A stretch of DNA of 64,000 bases from Carboxylicivirga sediminis (GTDB lineage: Bacteria; Bacteroidota; Bacteroidia; Bacteroidales; Marinilabiliaceae): the NCBI RefSeq assembly GCF_018156225.1, contig NZ_JAGTAR010000012.1, positions 62,001 through 126,000 on the forward strand, given 5' to 3'. Below are positions 54,447-63,882 of this stretch, piece by piece. Numbering within the stretch: the stretch's first letter is position 1; every line of letters begins with the position of its first letter. The position numbers and the translations under genes were made by a program. The notes under the pieces were generated by a model, which searched no databases, was not told the origin of the DNA, and worked only from the letters and a program-made list of their open reading frames with translations.

Positions 54447-55673
54447 CTACTCTTCTATGCCATAATCTTTTCCAAACTTCTCCACCACATAATCAATGTC
54501 TTTATCTCCTCGCCCGGATAAATTAACGAGTATCGTTTGGTCTTTAGGTAATGTTTTAGCCAATTTCATGGCGTAAGCTACTGCATGTGAACTCTCAAGA
54601 GCAGGAATGATGCCTTCCTGACGTGCCAGTTTCATAAAGGCGTCAATGGCTTCCTTATCGTTAATCGTTTGATAGCTAACCCGATCTATATCCTTCAGGT
54701 AAGAGTGTTGTGGCCCCACACCTGGGTAATCTAAACCAGATGCCACAGTATTAACAGGCGCTGGTTCGCCTTTTTCATCCTGCAACAGGTAGCATTTAAA
54801 CCCATGAATCATACCTGGCTTACCCAAAGTGAGCGTGGCTGCATGATCGCCTGTTTCAAAGCTGGTACCAGAAGGCTCAACACCATAGATACTCACAGTT
54901 TCATCATCCAGAAAGGCAGTGAACAGGCCAATGGCATTGGAACCACCGCCCACACATGCCACCAGATTATCCGGCAGACTTCCGGTCATTTCACGAAACT
55001 GCTCTTTGGCTTCGCGCCCTATTACCGCCTGAAAATCACGCACCATCATTGGGAATGGATGTGGTCCCACCACCGAACCGATAGCATACAATTGATTTAC
55101 AGGATCTTTCAGATAAGCTTCAAATGCTGTATCAACAGCTTCTTTAAGGGTTTTCAATCCATGTGTTGCAGGAATGACATTGGCACCTAAAATGCGCATT
55201 CTAACCACATTAGGGTGCTCTTTATAGATATCTACTTCCCCCATATAAATATCACACTCCAGTCCTACCAATGCTGCAGCTGTAGCCAGAGCCACTCCGT
55301 GCTGCCCGGCACCCGTTTCGGCAATGATTTTCTTTTTTCCCATGCGCTTGGCCAGCAAAGCTTCGCCCAGGCAATGGTTAATTTTGTGTGCTCCTGTATG
55401 ATTTAAATCTTCGCGCTTTAGATAGATTTGCGCACCACCCAACTTTTCAGAAAGGTTTTTGGCATGGAATACCGGCGATGGGCGGCCTGTGTAGTGTTTT
55501 TGCAGATAATACAATTCTTCCTTAAAAACCGGATCATCCTTAATTTTTTCATAAGCCTCTGTAATCTCCCGCATAATGGGCTCTAGCATTGGTGGTACAA
55601 AACGACCACCGTACTCACCAAAAAAGCCCTCTGCATTAGGCATTACTTCATTGGCCAATAATGATTTGTCCAT
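54447..55673 (-). CDS. trpB: Tryptophan synthase beta chain
   Basis: A 408-residue PLP enzyme that joins indole and serine to tryptophan. It has [16 protein letters not shown] at the start, the PLP lysine K97 in HTGAHKINH, the substrate loop [11 protein letters not shown], and the phosphate-binding [10 protein letters not shown]. Length and motifs are those of the TrpB1 type that works with TrpA. No trpA or other trp gene is next to it, so it is transcribed alone, behind its own attenuator (see 55744-55864). Confidence 0.95.
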   Translation of the reverse strand: MDKSLLANEVMPNAEGFFGEYGGRFVPPMLEPIMREITEAYEKIKDDPVFKEELYYLQKHYTGRPSPVFHAKNLSEKLGGAQIYLKREDLNHTGAHKINHCLGEALLAKRMGKKKIIAETGAGQHGVALATAAALVGLECDIYMGEVDIYKEHPNVVRMRILGANVIPATHGLKTLKEAVDTAFEAYLKDPVNQLYAIGSVVGPHPFPMMVRDFQAVIGREAKEQFREMTGSLPDNLVACVGGGSNAIGLFTAFLDDETVSIYGVEPSGTSFETGDHAATLTLGKPGMIHGFKCYLLQDEKGEPAPVNTVASGLDYPGVGPQHSYLKDIDRVSYQTINDKEAIDAFMKLARQEGIIPALESSHAVAYAMKLAKTLPKDQTILVNLSGRGDKDIDYVVEKFGKDYGIEE

Positions 55674-55743
55674 TTGTTACTTTTATTAAAGTTCTAGTTC
55701 TTTTAACCTAAACTAAAACTATTGGTTAATAATTATTTATAAT

Positions 55744-55776
55744 AAAAAAGGCCACAGGTGGAATCCTGTGGCCTTT
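55744..55776 (-). terminator. Attenuator terminator of trpB
   Basis: On the minus strand a perfect 12-bp stem (AAAGGCCACAGG / CCTGTGGCCTTT, 6-base loop) is followed by TTTTTT. It lies 71 bases upstream of the trpB ATG and 23 bases downstream of the leader peptide stop. Its loop and first 3'-arm bases (TTCCACCT) are complementary to AGGTGGAA in the leader, so the two structures exclude each other. Confidence 0.85.
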
Positions 55777-55798
55777 ACTTATTCTTTATCGTATACAC

Positions 55799-55864
55799 CT
55801 ACTGTTCCACCTTGATAAAAGCAGAGCAACGCCACCAATACTTATGAAACAGTTGATTCATCAT
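55799..55864 (-). CDS. Trp leader peptide with tandem Trp codons
   Basis: A 21-residue open frame that begins MMNQLFHKYWWRCS and ends KVEQ. Two adjacent TGG codons (55832-55837) follow HKY. When Trp-tRNA is scarce, the ribosome stalls there and frees the AGGTGGAA strand (55805-55812) to pair with the terminator; with Trp present it reaches the stop, covers that strand, and the terminator forms. Spacing and logic are those of classic trp attenuation. The first of two consecutive ATGs is used. Confidence 0.8.
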   Translation of the reverse strand: MMNQLFHKYWWRCSAFIKVEQ

Positions 55865-55885
55865 TTCTTTAATTTTTTACTTATA

Positions 55886-55917
55886 CAATATTAACGTTTT
55901 GAGGGCAATCAGCCAAA
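55886..55917 (-). promoter_or_regulatory. Bacteroidota-type promoter of the trpB leader
   Basis: Minus strand: TTTG-N20-TAATATTG, against the TTTG-N19/21-TAnnTTTG consensus (one mismatch). It ends 22 bases before the leader peptide ATG and begins just inside the 3' end of the spacer behind the NfeD gene. Confidence 0.65.
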
Positions 55918-55925
55918 TGCCTCCA

Positions 55926-57323
55926 TCATTTAATTGTCATTACATATAGTTGCCCGTGTAAAAAGCGCACAACCTTTACTTTTGTTCCTTTTTCGATGTA
56001 ACCCGATTCAGCCACAGCATCATATTGTTCATCATCAATGGTTATCTTGCCTGAGGGCCTTAAGGTAGTGTAGGCTACAGCTTCAGAACCTACAAAGTTC
56101 TTTAGTGAGGCTTCAACACCAATATAGCCCAGTTCCACATTTTCTTCGGTTTGCAATGCAATCCTTGCACCAAAGGTAGGTGATGACAGTAGCTTTTTAC
56201 TGAGATAAATAATCCCCAGTAACGAACCAAATAAACCAGACAGTACAATCCCTAAAGCTTCTAAAAGTTTATTGAAACCTACGCCATCGAAGTTAAATAA
56301 ATCATTATCCAACAAGCTCAGAGTCAATCCGCCAATTACCAGGATGATACCAGAAACACCTGCTACCCCAAAACCTGGAATCACAAACACTTCAAGACCG
56401 ATAAGCACCAATCCGATGATAAAAATAATGATCTCCCAATTGGCCGCCAGACCATCAATATAGAGTGGAGAAAAATATAAAACTGCTGCAATGGCTGCTG
56501 CCAGCAATGGAAAGCCAACGCCTGGTGTTTGCAGCTCAAAATAGATGCCACCAATTATGACCAAAATAAGAATACCTTGCAGAATTGGACTCGTTAAGAA
56601 GCCTTTCAGCCCATCATAAAAGGAAGGCTTGAATGTGGTAATTTCATAGTCATACACCTTCAGTTTCTTCAGTACATCATCTATGCTGTTTGCCTGTCCT
56701 TCACAGAAACCATGTTCAATAGCTTCCAAGGTTGTAAAAGTAAGAATCTTACCAGTATCCACAATATTCTCGATATATATGCTTTCATCCACCATAGCTT
56801 CGGCTATATGAGGATTACGCCGCCATACATAGGTCGTATCCTGTCCAGCAACTAAAGTGTCTTTTCCGTGCGCCTCAGCAGTGGCTCTGATGGTTGAACG
56901 CATGTATGACTGGTATTTATCAGGCATTTTCTCACCACTTTGATTCACCACTGTGGCAGCTCCAATATTAGCACCCGGCCGCATATAAATACTGTCACAG
57001 GCAATTGAAATAAGAGCTCCAGCCGATGCTGCATTGTTATCAATGAATACATGCACCGGAATATGACTATTCAGAATTTTAGTCCGGATCGAATCGGCAA
57101 AAACAACCTGTCCGCCGTAAGTATTCATGTGTAAAAGAATCATATCGGCCTTCATAGCCTCTGCTTCAGCAAAAGCTTCCTGTGTATGGATCCATGAGGT
57201 GCTGCCAATTTCACGGAATATCTTAAATGTATACACCTGTGTTTTAAGCGAATCGGTATCCTGGGCATACACCTGACAGCCAAATACGATAAACAGTAAT
57301 GCTAGAATTATTTTTTGGTTCAT
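55926..57323 (-). CDS. NfeD/ClpP-class membrane serine protease
   Basis: A 465-residue membrane protein. The signal peptide (MNQKIILALLFIVFGCQVYAQ) precedes a ClpP/SppA-type serine protease domain (about 25-240; serine in NNAASAGALISIA, lysine in GEKMPDKYQSYM). Four to five helices follow (about 250-370), and a C-terminal OB-like NfeD domain (about 390-465; SGKITIDDEQYDAVAESGYIEKG). This architecture is the long NfeD1b type, usually partnered with a stomatin/flotillin, which is not adjacent. ATG at 57323 puts the signal at the N-terminus. Confidence 0.88.
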   Translation of the reverse strand: MNQKIILALLFIVFGCQVYAQDTDSLKTQVYTFKIFREIGSTSWIHTQEAFAEAEAMKADMILLHMNTYGGQVVFADSIRTKILNSHIPVHVFIDNNAASAGALISIACDSIYMRPGANIGAATVVNQSGEKMPDKYQSYMRSTIRATAEAHGKDTLVAGQDTTYVWRRNPHIAEAMVDESIYIENIVDTGKILTFTTLEAIEHGFCEGQANSIDDVLKKLKVYDYEITTFKPSFYDGLKGFLTSPILQGILILVIIGGIYFELQTPGVGFPLLAAAIAAVLYFSPLYIDGLAANWEIIIFIIGLVLIGLEVFVIPGFGVAGVSGIILVIGGLTLSLLDNDLFNFDGVGFNKLLEALGIVLSGLFGSLLGIIYLSKKLLSSPTFGARIALQTEENVELGYIGVEASLKNFVGSEAVAYTTLRPSGKITIDDEQYDAVAESGYIEKGTKVKVVRFLHGQLYVMTIK

Positions 57324-57415
57324 GAAAATATATTTTGTTAGTGGCTTAAAATTAGAAAGAATTATCAAGTTGTACTTGACTAAACATCTGCTATTCTGCC
57401 CTACCAGGCATTTTA

Positions 57416-57994
57416 TTATTGCATTTCTGTACACTCCTTGTAACGAAAACAGCGTGTAACATGGTCATTGACCATCCCGGTGGCCTGCATATAAGCATAA
57501 CATATGGTACTACCCACAAACGAAAACCCATCTTTTTTAAGTTGTTTGCTCATAGCGTCAGACACGTTGCTGGTGGCGGGTATTTCCTTATCATCCTGAA
57601 ATGTATTTTGGATTACCTGACCTTTTGTAAACTGCCAGATATACTTGTCAAATGAGCCGTATTGCTTTTGAATCTTCAAAAATACCCTGGCGTTTTTAAT
57701 GGCAGCATTAATTTTTAAGCGGTTACGTATAATTCCTTTATTTTGTAATAATTGCTGTATCTTATCTTCACCATAGTTAGCTATTTTAACAGCATCAAAG
57801 CCATCAAAAGCCGCACGAAATGCCTCACGTTTATTAAGGATTGTTAACCAGCTTAAACCAGCCTGAAAGGCTTCAAGAATGAGAAACTCAAAAAGTTTGT
57901 CATCATCGTGTAAAGGAACACCCCACTCTGCATCATGATATTGTTGATAGAGTTCAGAGCCATTTGACCAGACACACCTTTCTTTGTTTGCCAT
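57416..57994 (-). CDS. tag: DNA-3-methyladenine glycosylase I
   Basis: A 192-residue HhH-fold enzyme that removes 3-methyladenine from alkylated DNA. It has the Tag N-terminus (RCVWSNGSELYQQYHDAEWGVPLHDD), FEFLILEAFQAGLSW with the catalytic-side glutamate and tryptophan, and the zinc-binding C-terminus CYAYMQATGMVNDHVTRCF. Cys, His, His and Cys ligands are all present. It lies 92 bases upstream of the NfeD gene. Confidence 0.93.
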   Translation of the reverse strand: MANKERCVWSNGSELYQQYHDAEWGVPLHDDDKLFEFLILEAFQAGLSWLTILNKREAFRAAFDGFDAVKIANYGEDKIQQLLQNKGIIRNRLKINAAIKNARVFLKIQKQYGSFDKYIWQFTKGQVIQNTFQDDKEIPATSNVSDAMSKQLKKDGFSFVGSTICYAYMQATGMVNDHVTRCFRYKECTEMQ

Positions 57995-58165
57995 ATGCTT
58001 TTGTGATTAAATGAATTATTCAAGAAAATTAATCATTATTCCGTAGCTATCAAACTTATCATACAATATCTGCAGCAAATTATTTAGTGTGAAACTAAAT
58101 AAGTAGCTTACTGTAACCTTTAAGGGTATAATAAGTATAAAATTCGGAGCAAATAACCTGAATGT

Positions 58166-58666
58166 ATGAAAGTTAGATTACTAGCACTTGGCCTTGTTAC
58201 ACTAATAACAGCCAATGTGTGGTCGCAGGATAGCGAGCAAAACACCGTGGATTTATCCGGTTTTAAATGCAATGTGGTTTACTTTGAAGGCTTTATAATG
58301 AATCCTTCTGCATATAATTTTGGCTACCCATCGATAAATTATGAACGTTATTTTGATAAACTATACCGTTTGTCGTTCAGAATTGGTGTTTCATCAAACT
58401 TTAAAACCACCACCAACATTCCTTTCTCCATCAATTGGCTTACTGCCAGTCAAAAACACCATCATCTGGAGTTTGGTGCGGGCGCAATCATTAGTTTCAA
58501 TGATTATACCTATGAAAACAATAACATTGTTGCGTACGGCATATTTTTACCAGTCATGTATCGGTATCAGAAGGCTGATGGCATTGTAGTGCGGGCAGGT
58601 ATAAACGGCGTATTCGGACTAGATCATTTTATAGCACCTTCAGTAAGTCTGGGCTATAATTTTTAA
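58166..58666 (+). CDS. Small exported barrel-like protein, unknown function
   Basis: A 166-residue protein with a signal peptide (MKVRLLALGLVTLITANVWSQ). The rest has alternating-strand character and ends SVSLGYNF, an aromatic terminus common in outer-membrane barrels. No family recognised. Divergent from tag. Confidence 0.65.
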   Translation: MKVRLLALGLVTLITANVWSQDSEQNTVDLSGFKCNVVYFEGFIMNPSAYNFGYPSINYERYFDKLYRLSFRIGVSSNFKTTTNIPFSINWLTASQKHHHLEFGAGAIISFNDYTYENNNIVAYGIFLPVMYRYQKADGIVVRAGINGVFGLDHFIAPSVSLGYNF

Positions 58667-58670
58667 AAGA

Positions 58671-58697
58671 AAAGCGCCCTTTGGTTAAGAGCGCTTT
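58671..58697. terminator. Bidirectional terminator
   Basis: A 7-bp stem (AAAGCGC/GCGCTTT) with a 13-base loop between the convergent small barrel gene and the M48 gene. Confidence 0.6.
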
Positions 58698-58706
58698 ACA
58701 TCCGAT

Positions 58707-59519
58707 TTATTTTTTATAGTATTTCAGAGCTTCCGGCATATAGGCCTGCAGGTTTTTAACGCGTGTTTCGTCGGCCGGGTGTGTACTTAAGAATTCTGGT
58801 GGCTTCTGGCCGCCACTGGCCGCCATTCTTTTCCAAAATGGAACTGCGGCTTCAGGGTTATAACCTGCCATAGCCATAAAAATCAAGCCCATTTTATCAG
58901 CTTCAGTCTCATGAGTTCTTGAGTATGGCAGCATAAACCCAACCTGAGAACCTAAACCAAAAGCTGCCATGTAGATGGCTTTTGTTTCTTCAGGCTTTTC
59001 ATTCAGAGCCACCGATAAAGCTGCACCTCCCATTTGCACACCCATCTCATGGCTCATCCGTTCATTACCATGTTTGGCCACAGCATGGGCTATCTCATGC
59101 CCCATAACAACGGCCAGTCCTTCTTCATCTTTGGTTAAGGGCAATATACCGGTATAAAAAACCACTTTTCCGCCAGGCATACACCAGGCATTAGGCACAT
59201 CCTCATCAACGAGATTAAACTCCCAGGCAAAATCTTTAATATGGGCAGCATACCCATTATCAGTCATGTACTTTTCAACCGCGGCTGCAATACGTTTACC
59301 AACGCGTTTCACCATTTCTGTTTGCTCTTTATCAGTTGAAAGCTTGTTCTCTTTTAAGAATTGGTCATATTGACTAAAGCTCATGGACATCATCTCAGCA
59401 TCTGAAACCAGATTCAGTTGCTTTCGGCCCGTAATAGGCACTGTAGAGCAGCTATAAGCCATCATCATCGCCGTCAGGAGGAATACACCCACAGGCCATC
59501 TTCTAGTTACTTTCTTCAT
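58707..59519 (-). CDS. M48-family zinc metallopeptidase lipoprotein
   Basis: A 270-residue protein with a lipoprotein signal (AMMMAYSCSTVP). The zinc motif is HEIAH in VVMGHEIAHAVAKHG, the third ligand is in HETEADKMG, and PNAWCMPGGKVVFYTGIL is the typical substrate strand. Such M48 proteins act on misfolded outer-membrane or periplasmic proteins (BepA/LoiP type). ATG at 59519 gives the compact signal peptide. Confidence 0.9.
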   Translation of the reverse strand: MKKVTRRWPVGVFLLTAMMMAYSCSTVPITGRKQLNLVSDAEMMSMSFSQYDQFLKENKLSTDKEQTEMVKRVGKRIAAAVEKYMTDNGYAAHIKDFAWEFNLVDEDVPNAWCMPGGKVVFYTGILPLTKDEEGLAVVMGHEIAHAVAKHGNERMSHEMGVQMGGAALSVALNEKPEETKAIYMAAFGLGSQVGFMLPYSRTHETEADKMGLIFMAMAGYNPEAAVPFWKRMAASGGQKPPEFLSTHPADETRVKNLQAYMPEALKYYKK

Positions 59520-59609
59520 AATCAGATTAAATGTTTTAAACACGAGATTAAACTCGCATTAGGTTATATCACAAAGAACAAATTTAATGCGTTACACCGA
59601 AACAATTTC

Positions 59610-59617
59610 TATTTTTG
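59610..59617 (+). promoter_or_regulatory. Possible -7 box of EamA gene
   Basis: TATTTTTG fits TAnnTTTG, 36 bases before the ATG at 59653, but no TTTG is found 19-21 bases upstream, so support is partial. Confidence 0.3.
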
Positions 59618-59652
59618 CCAGAACAAAATTGTCGCTTGATTAAAACTATTCT

Positions 59653-60528
59653 ATGAATGTACTACTAAAAAACCATCTCAAACTCCATTTTGTTGTCATC
59701 CTGTATGGATTTACGGCTATCCTGGGTAAATTAATCACACTCCCAGCACCACAAATGGTATGGTATCGTATGATTATAGCATTTTTAGTTCTTGGCGGCT
59801 ATTTATGGTACAAGAAAATGCCTATAGCCATTGGCACTGTCAATATCTTGAAATTAATGGGCATAGGATTGGTTGTAGCATTTCACTGGATAACCTTCTT
59901 TCATGCGGTTAAAATATCAAATGTATCAGTTACACTAGGTTGCATGGCATCCACAACGCTCTTTGCCAGTTTCTTGGAGCCCATCATCTTTCGCAAACGC
60001 ATCAAGTGGATTGAAGTGTTGATTGGACTGGTCATCATCCTTGGGTTATACCTGATATTTCAGTTTGAGCTCACTTATTGGAAAGGCATAATAACAGCCT
60101 TAATATCAGCATTTTTAGCGGGATTATTTACTGTACTGAATAAAATATACATTGATAAGTACCACCCTGTAACCATTAGTTTCTATGAAATGCTAAGCGG
60201 CTTTATTAGTATTGGCATCTTCCTGATAATTATTGAGGTTTTACCAAACAATTTGCTTATTCCTACAAATTCAGACATTATCTATATTTTGATTTTGGGC
60301 ATTGTTTGTACAGCCTATGCTTTTGTTGTGGCAGTTGATGTGATGAAAGTACTATCAGCTTATACTGTTGTTTTGGCGATTAACATGGAACCTGTTTATG
60401 GCATATTACTGGCATTCTTTATTTTTGGACAGAGTGAATTTATGTCTGCCGGTTTTTACCTGGGTACTCTTGTTATTTTAGCAGCTGTCTTTTTGCATCC
60501 TATTCTGCTTAGGTTTCAGAAAAAATAA
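59653..60528 (+). CDS. EamA/DMT-family membrane transporter
   Basis: A 291-residue protein with ten predicted helices in two EamA repeats (HFVVILYGFTAILGKLITLP ... and GIITALISAFLAGLFTVLN ...). The drug/metabolite transporter superfamily exports or imports varied metabolites. No substrate can be inferred. It stands 67 bases before the next gene and could be co-transcribed with it. Confidence 0.88.
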   Translation: MNVLLKNHLKLHFVVILYGFTAILGKLITLPAPQMVWYRMIIAFLVLGGYLWYKKMPIAIGTVNILKLMGIGLVVAFHWITFFHAVKISNVSVTLGCMASTTLFASFLEPIIFRKRIKWIEVLIGLVIILGLYLIFQFELTYWKGIITALISAFLAGLFTVLNKIYIDKYHPVTISFYEMLSGFISIGIFLIIIEVLPNNLLIPTNSDIIYILILGIVCTAYAFVVAVDVMKVLSAYTVVLAINMEPVYGILLAFFIFGQSEFMSAGFYLGTLVILAAVFLHPILLRFQKK

Positions 60529-60595
60529 TCCTGACACCTGTTTATCTTTCTAATGATTTAAGTGAACAATACATAGGTTTGTTGCTTATAAATAT

Positions 60596-62011
60596 ATGAA
60601 AGTATTACTGACAGGTGCCACGGGATATATTGGAAAGCGCTTGCTGCCATCGCTGGTTAAGCAAGGCCATCTGGTTATTTGTCTGGTCAGAGATGCCAAC
60701 CGGTTTCATCCTCCTGCATCCTTAAAGGCCTCCATCAGTGTTATTGAAGCCAACCTGGATGACAAAGAAACACTAAACCATTTGCCCAAGGACATTGAAG
60801 CAGCGTATTACCTGGTGCATTCCATGTCAAGTGATAAGAACTATATGCAAAAAGAGGTTGCTGCAGCCAAAAATTTTCGGCGCGCTTTATCGTCAACCAT
60901 TACTAAACAGGTGATTTACCTTAGTGGCATCGTAAATGAAGAAAACCTTTCATCTCATTTGCAATCACGAAAGAATGTGGAACAGGAACTGGCAAAAGGT
61001 GATTATGCTTTAACCACACTGCGTGCAGGTATAATAATAGGTTCAGGCAGTGCCTCGTTTGAAATTATCAGAGATTTGGTTGAAAAACTTTCCGTAATGA
61101 TTGCGCCAAGGTGGTTGAATACCCGTTGCCAGCCCATTGCCATCCAGGATGTTCTAAAATTTTTAACGGGCTGCCTGCTGAACGAGAATACTTATAATCA
61201 AAATTTTGATATTGGAGGACCAGATGTATTGACCTACAAAGAAATGCTGTTAGGCTATGCTCACATTCGTTCACTAAAGCGAAGGATATTTGTTATTCCT
61301 ATCATGACACCGCGCCTATCCTCTTATTGGCTTTATTTCATTACATCAACAAGCTATAAGCTTGCTATTGCGCTGGTTGATAGTATGAAAATAGAAGTTA
61401 TCTGCAGAAATACTTCTATTAATGACATTTTAAATATCCACCCAATCAACTATGAATCAGCTTTAAAAGCCGCCTTCAGTGAAATTAAAGATGAACACAT
61501 CCTGTCTAGTTGGAAAGATGCACTAGTGGATGGAAATTCCGATTTCAAACTATCTGATTTTATTGAGGTACCTACCTTTGGCTGCTTTACTGACAAGCGA
61601 AGCAGGCAGGTCGCAAATCAAGAAGAAACACTAGACCGCATTTGGAGCATTGGTGGTGAAACAGGCTGGTATTATGCCAACTGGCTTTGGCAGCTCCGAG
61701 GTTTCATGGACCGGTTAAACGGTGGCGTTGGCTTGCGACGAGGCCGTACGCATATCAGCGAAATACATAGTGGTAATGTTATTGATTTTTGGCGTGTTAT
61801 TTATGCCAATAAAGATGAAGGCAGGCTGTTGCTATACGCAGAAATGAAGCTGCCGGGTGAAGCCTGGCTGGAGTTTAAACTACTGAACCACCAGCTACAT
61901 CAAACTGCTACTTTCAGGCCCAAAGGTTTAAGCGGCAGGCTCTACTGGTATTCGGTATTACCTTTCCACTTCATCATATTCAACGGCATGCTAAAGCAAT
62001 TATCTAAATGA
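60596..62011 (+). CDS. NAD(P)-binding protein with DUF2867 domain
   Basis: A 471-residue protein. Residues 1-290 are an extended SDR-like Rossmann domain (MKVLLTGATGYIGKRLLPSL; YLVHSMSS; LRAGIIIGSGS), and residues 320-471 match DUF2867 (IWSIGGETGWYYANWLWQLRG; GEAWLEFKL). The two-domain form is known but poorly characterised, possibly a lipid- or isoprenoid-linked oxidoreductase. It overlaps the photolyase gene by ATGA. Confidence 0.88.
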   Translation: MKVLLTGATGYIGKRLLPSLVKQGHLVICLVRDANRFHPPASLKASISVIEANLDDKETLNHLPKDIEAAYYLVHSMSSDKNYMQKEVAAAKNFRRALSSTITKQVIYLSGIVNEENLSSHLQSRKNVEQELAKGDYALTTLRAGIIIGSGSASFEIIRDLVEKLSVMIAPRWLNTRCQPIAIQDVLKFLTGCLLNENTYNQNFDIGGPDVLTYKEMLLGYAHIRSLKRRIFVIPIMTPRLSSYWLYFITSTSYKLAIALVDSMKIEVICRNTSINDILNIHPINYESALKAAFSEIKDEHILSSWKDALVDGNSDFKLSDFIEVPTFGCFTDKRSRQVANQEETLDRIWSIGGETGWYYANWLWQLRGFMDRLNGGVGLRRGRTHISEIHSGNVIDFWRVIYANKDEGRLLLYAEMKLPGEAWLEFKLLNHQLHQTATFRPKGLSGRLYWYSVLPFHFIIFNGMLKQLSK

Positions 62012-63291
62012 CAGATAAAATTACGATTCACTGGTTCAGACGTGATTTGCGTCTTGATGACAACATAGCACTTAATGCGGCTTTAGATAGCCCTTACCCT
62101 GTTTTACCTGTGTTTATTTTCGATACCAACATTATTGAGGAATTACCCTCTGACGATGCCCGCATATCGTTTATTTACCGGCAACTAGACAACATTAACC
62201 AGGACCTGCAGAAACGCTTTAAAAGCTGCATACTTGTAAAGCATGGCGATCCGCTGGAACAATGGCAAAAACTTCTGACCGAATACAATATCGACCAAGT
62301 TCATTTTAATCGCGATTATGAACCCTATGCTCTACAACGAGATCAAGCCTTAATAGAGCTGCTCTCCCAAAAGGGAATTAAAGCCTGCTCTCATAAGGAC
62401 CATGTGATCTTTGAGGCACAGGAAGTACTTAAGAAAGATGGTTCACCTTACACTGTATATAGCCCCTATAAAAGACAGTGGCTAAGCCACTTCAACAATG
62501 AAGATTTTCAAATAAACCCCATTGTTAAGGATAGTTTCCTGGAAACTAATGCTCCTTTTCCTGCCTTAAGCTCATTTGGTTTTCAAAGCTCTTCAATTAG
62601 TATACCTGCCTGCAACTTCGATAATATCCCAGATTATGCAGCTAACAGAGATATACCCTATTTGGATCATACCTCCCACCTTGGACCGCACTTGCGTTTT
62701 GGTGCCATCAGCATTCGTCAGGCAATAGCACAAAGCTCAGACAGCGAGGTATTTTTAAGCGAACTCATCTGGCGCGATTTTTTTATGCAGATAATGGTTC
62801 ATTTTCCACAGGTGATAGCCCATAACTTTAAGCGAAAGTATGATGGCATTCAATGGCAGAATAGTCAAGCTGATTTCCAGCGTTGGTGTAATGGACAAAC
62901 CGGCTATCCGCTTGTTGATGCAGGCATGCGCCAGCTCAATCAAACGGGATTTATGCATAACCGTGTGCGCATGGTGTGCGCGAGCTTCTTGTGTAAACAC
63001 CTGTTGATCGATTGGCGCTGGGGCGAAAGCTATTTTGCCCAAAAGCTCCTTGATTACGAATTAGCTTCCAACAATGGTAACTGGCAGTGGGCTGCCGGCA
63101 CAGGCTGCGATGCTGCGCCCTATTTCCGCGTATTTAATCCAATAGAGCAACAGCGAAAGTTTGATTCTGAATTTAAGTATATCAGAAGATGGATTGATGA
63201 GTTTGATTCTTTCGATTATCCGCCACCCATGGTTGAACACAAATCTGCCCGCCATAGGGCGCTTACTGCCTACAAATCAGTATTACAATGA
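62008..63291 (+). CDS. phr: Deoxyribodipyrimidine photolyase
   Basis: A 427-residue FAD enzyme for light-driven DNA repair. It has the antenna domain start (ITIHWFRRDLRLDDNIAL), the ELIWRDFFMQI helix, NQTGFMHNRVRMVCASFL, and NGNWQWAAGTGCDAAPYFRVFNP in the FAD domain. Translational coupling with the upstream gene is clear. The length and motifs fit a class I CPD photolyase; cryptochrome activity cannot be ruled out. Confidence 0.92.
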   Translation: MTDKITIHWFRRDLRLDDNIALNAALDSPYPVLPVFIFDTNIIEELPSDDARISFIYRQLDNINQDLQKRFKSCILVKHGDPLEQWQKLLTEYNIDQVHFNRDYEPYALQRDQALIELLSQKGIKACSHKDHVIFEAQEVLKKDGSPYTVYSPYKRQWLSHFNNEDFQINPIVKDSFLETNAPFPALSSFGFQSSSISIPACNFDNIPDYAANRDIPYLDHTSHLGPHLRFGAISIRQAIAQSSDSEVFLSELIWRDFFMQIMVHFPQVIAHNFKRKYDGIQWQNSQADFQRWCNGQTGYPLVDAGMRQLNQTGFMHNRVRMVCASFLCKHLLIDWRWGESYFAQKLLDYELASNNGNWQWAAGTGCDAAPYFRVFNPIEQQRKFDSEFKYIRRWIDEFDSFDYPPPMVEHKSARHRALTAYKSVLQ

Positions 63292-63314
63292 AAGGTTGCA
63301 CAAGGCAACCTTTT
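63291..63314 (+). terminator. Intrinsic terminator of photolyase gene
   Basis: A 9-bp stem (AAAGGTTGC/GCAACCTTT) with a 5-base loop and a final TTTT, starting at the stop codon. Confidence 0.7.
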
Positions 63315-63339
63315 ACATTGGTTAATAACATTTAAAATC

Positions 63340-63705
63340 TTAATGCGAGCACACATGGCCATCGGCGTGATGCTCACAACCAACCCCTGAGTCTTCTATA
63401 CCATTAACCAGATAATTATTAACCACTTGCATAACATCACCTGAACACCCTCTATAAACTCTGATGCCGTGGTTATTAAGCACATTAAGCGCGCCATTTC
63501 CCATGTTGCCAGCCAGCATTATACTCACTCCTTTTTGTTGCAGGATTGCTGCTATATTGCTCTTACACCCACATCCCTGGGGCGAAGGCAATAGTTCTGT
63601 TTTCGCCACCTTTTGATTAGCATCCACTGTCACTACAGTGTATGCTTCGCAATGACCAAAATGGTCATCAATCACATTTCCTTTGGTTGGAATTGCCAGT
63701 TTCAT
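63340..63705 (-). CDS. NifX/NafY-like Fe-Mo cofactor-type protein
   Basis: A 121-residue protein. The core is a NifX-type fold (MKLAIPTKGNVIDDHFGHCEAYTVV; GCGCKSNIAAILQQKGVSIMLAGNMGNGALNVL). The C-terminal tail is Cys/His-rich (GCEHHADGHVCSH), likely metal binding. Such proteins occur in anaerobes without nitrogenase, where they may handle Fe-S or metal clusters. It overlaps the upstream zinc-ribbon gene by 38 bases. Confidence 0.85.
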   Translation of the reverse strand: MKLAIPTKGNVIDDHFGHCEAYTVVTVDANQKVAKTELLPSPQGCGCKSNIAAILQQKGVSIMLAGNMGNGALNVLNNHGIRVYRGCSGDVMQVVNNYLVNGIEDSGVGCEHHADGHVCSH

Positions 63706-63880
63706 AATTTGATTCTCCTATTTTTTTTGTGTATAACTGATGATGATAACTTCCTTCCCGCATCATGTCTTGCCCGCACTTGGGACATTGCTCATTGCGG
63801 CACGGATGGCCTTTTTTATGCGGAAAGGTTAGATTGCATTCAACGCAAATGCAATTACCATTGTATTCTTCTTTTTCCAT
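63668..63880 (-). CDS. Small zinc-ribbon protein
   Basis: A 70-residue protein from the ATG at 63880. It has CICVEC and PCRNEQCPKCG, so three Cys pairs likely bind zinc or an Fe-S cluster. It lies upstream of, and overlaps, the NifX-like gene, and follows a second small Cys-rich protein gene. Role unknown; the context suggests a metal-cluster module. Confidence 0.75.
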   Translation of the reverse strand: MEKEEYNGNCICVECNLTFPHKKGHPCRNEQCPKCGQDMMREGSYHHQLYTKKIGESNYETGNSNQRKCD

Positions 63881-63882
63881 AA

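Noticed and set aside
55744-55776. Reading the hairpin as the 3' terminator of the NfeD gene
   Set aside because: It is 150 bases beyond that stop, and a Trp-rich leader with its own promoter lies between; the attenuator reading explains all elements.
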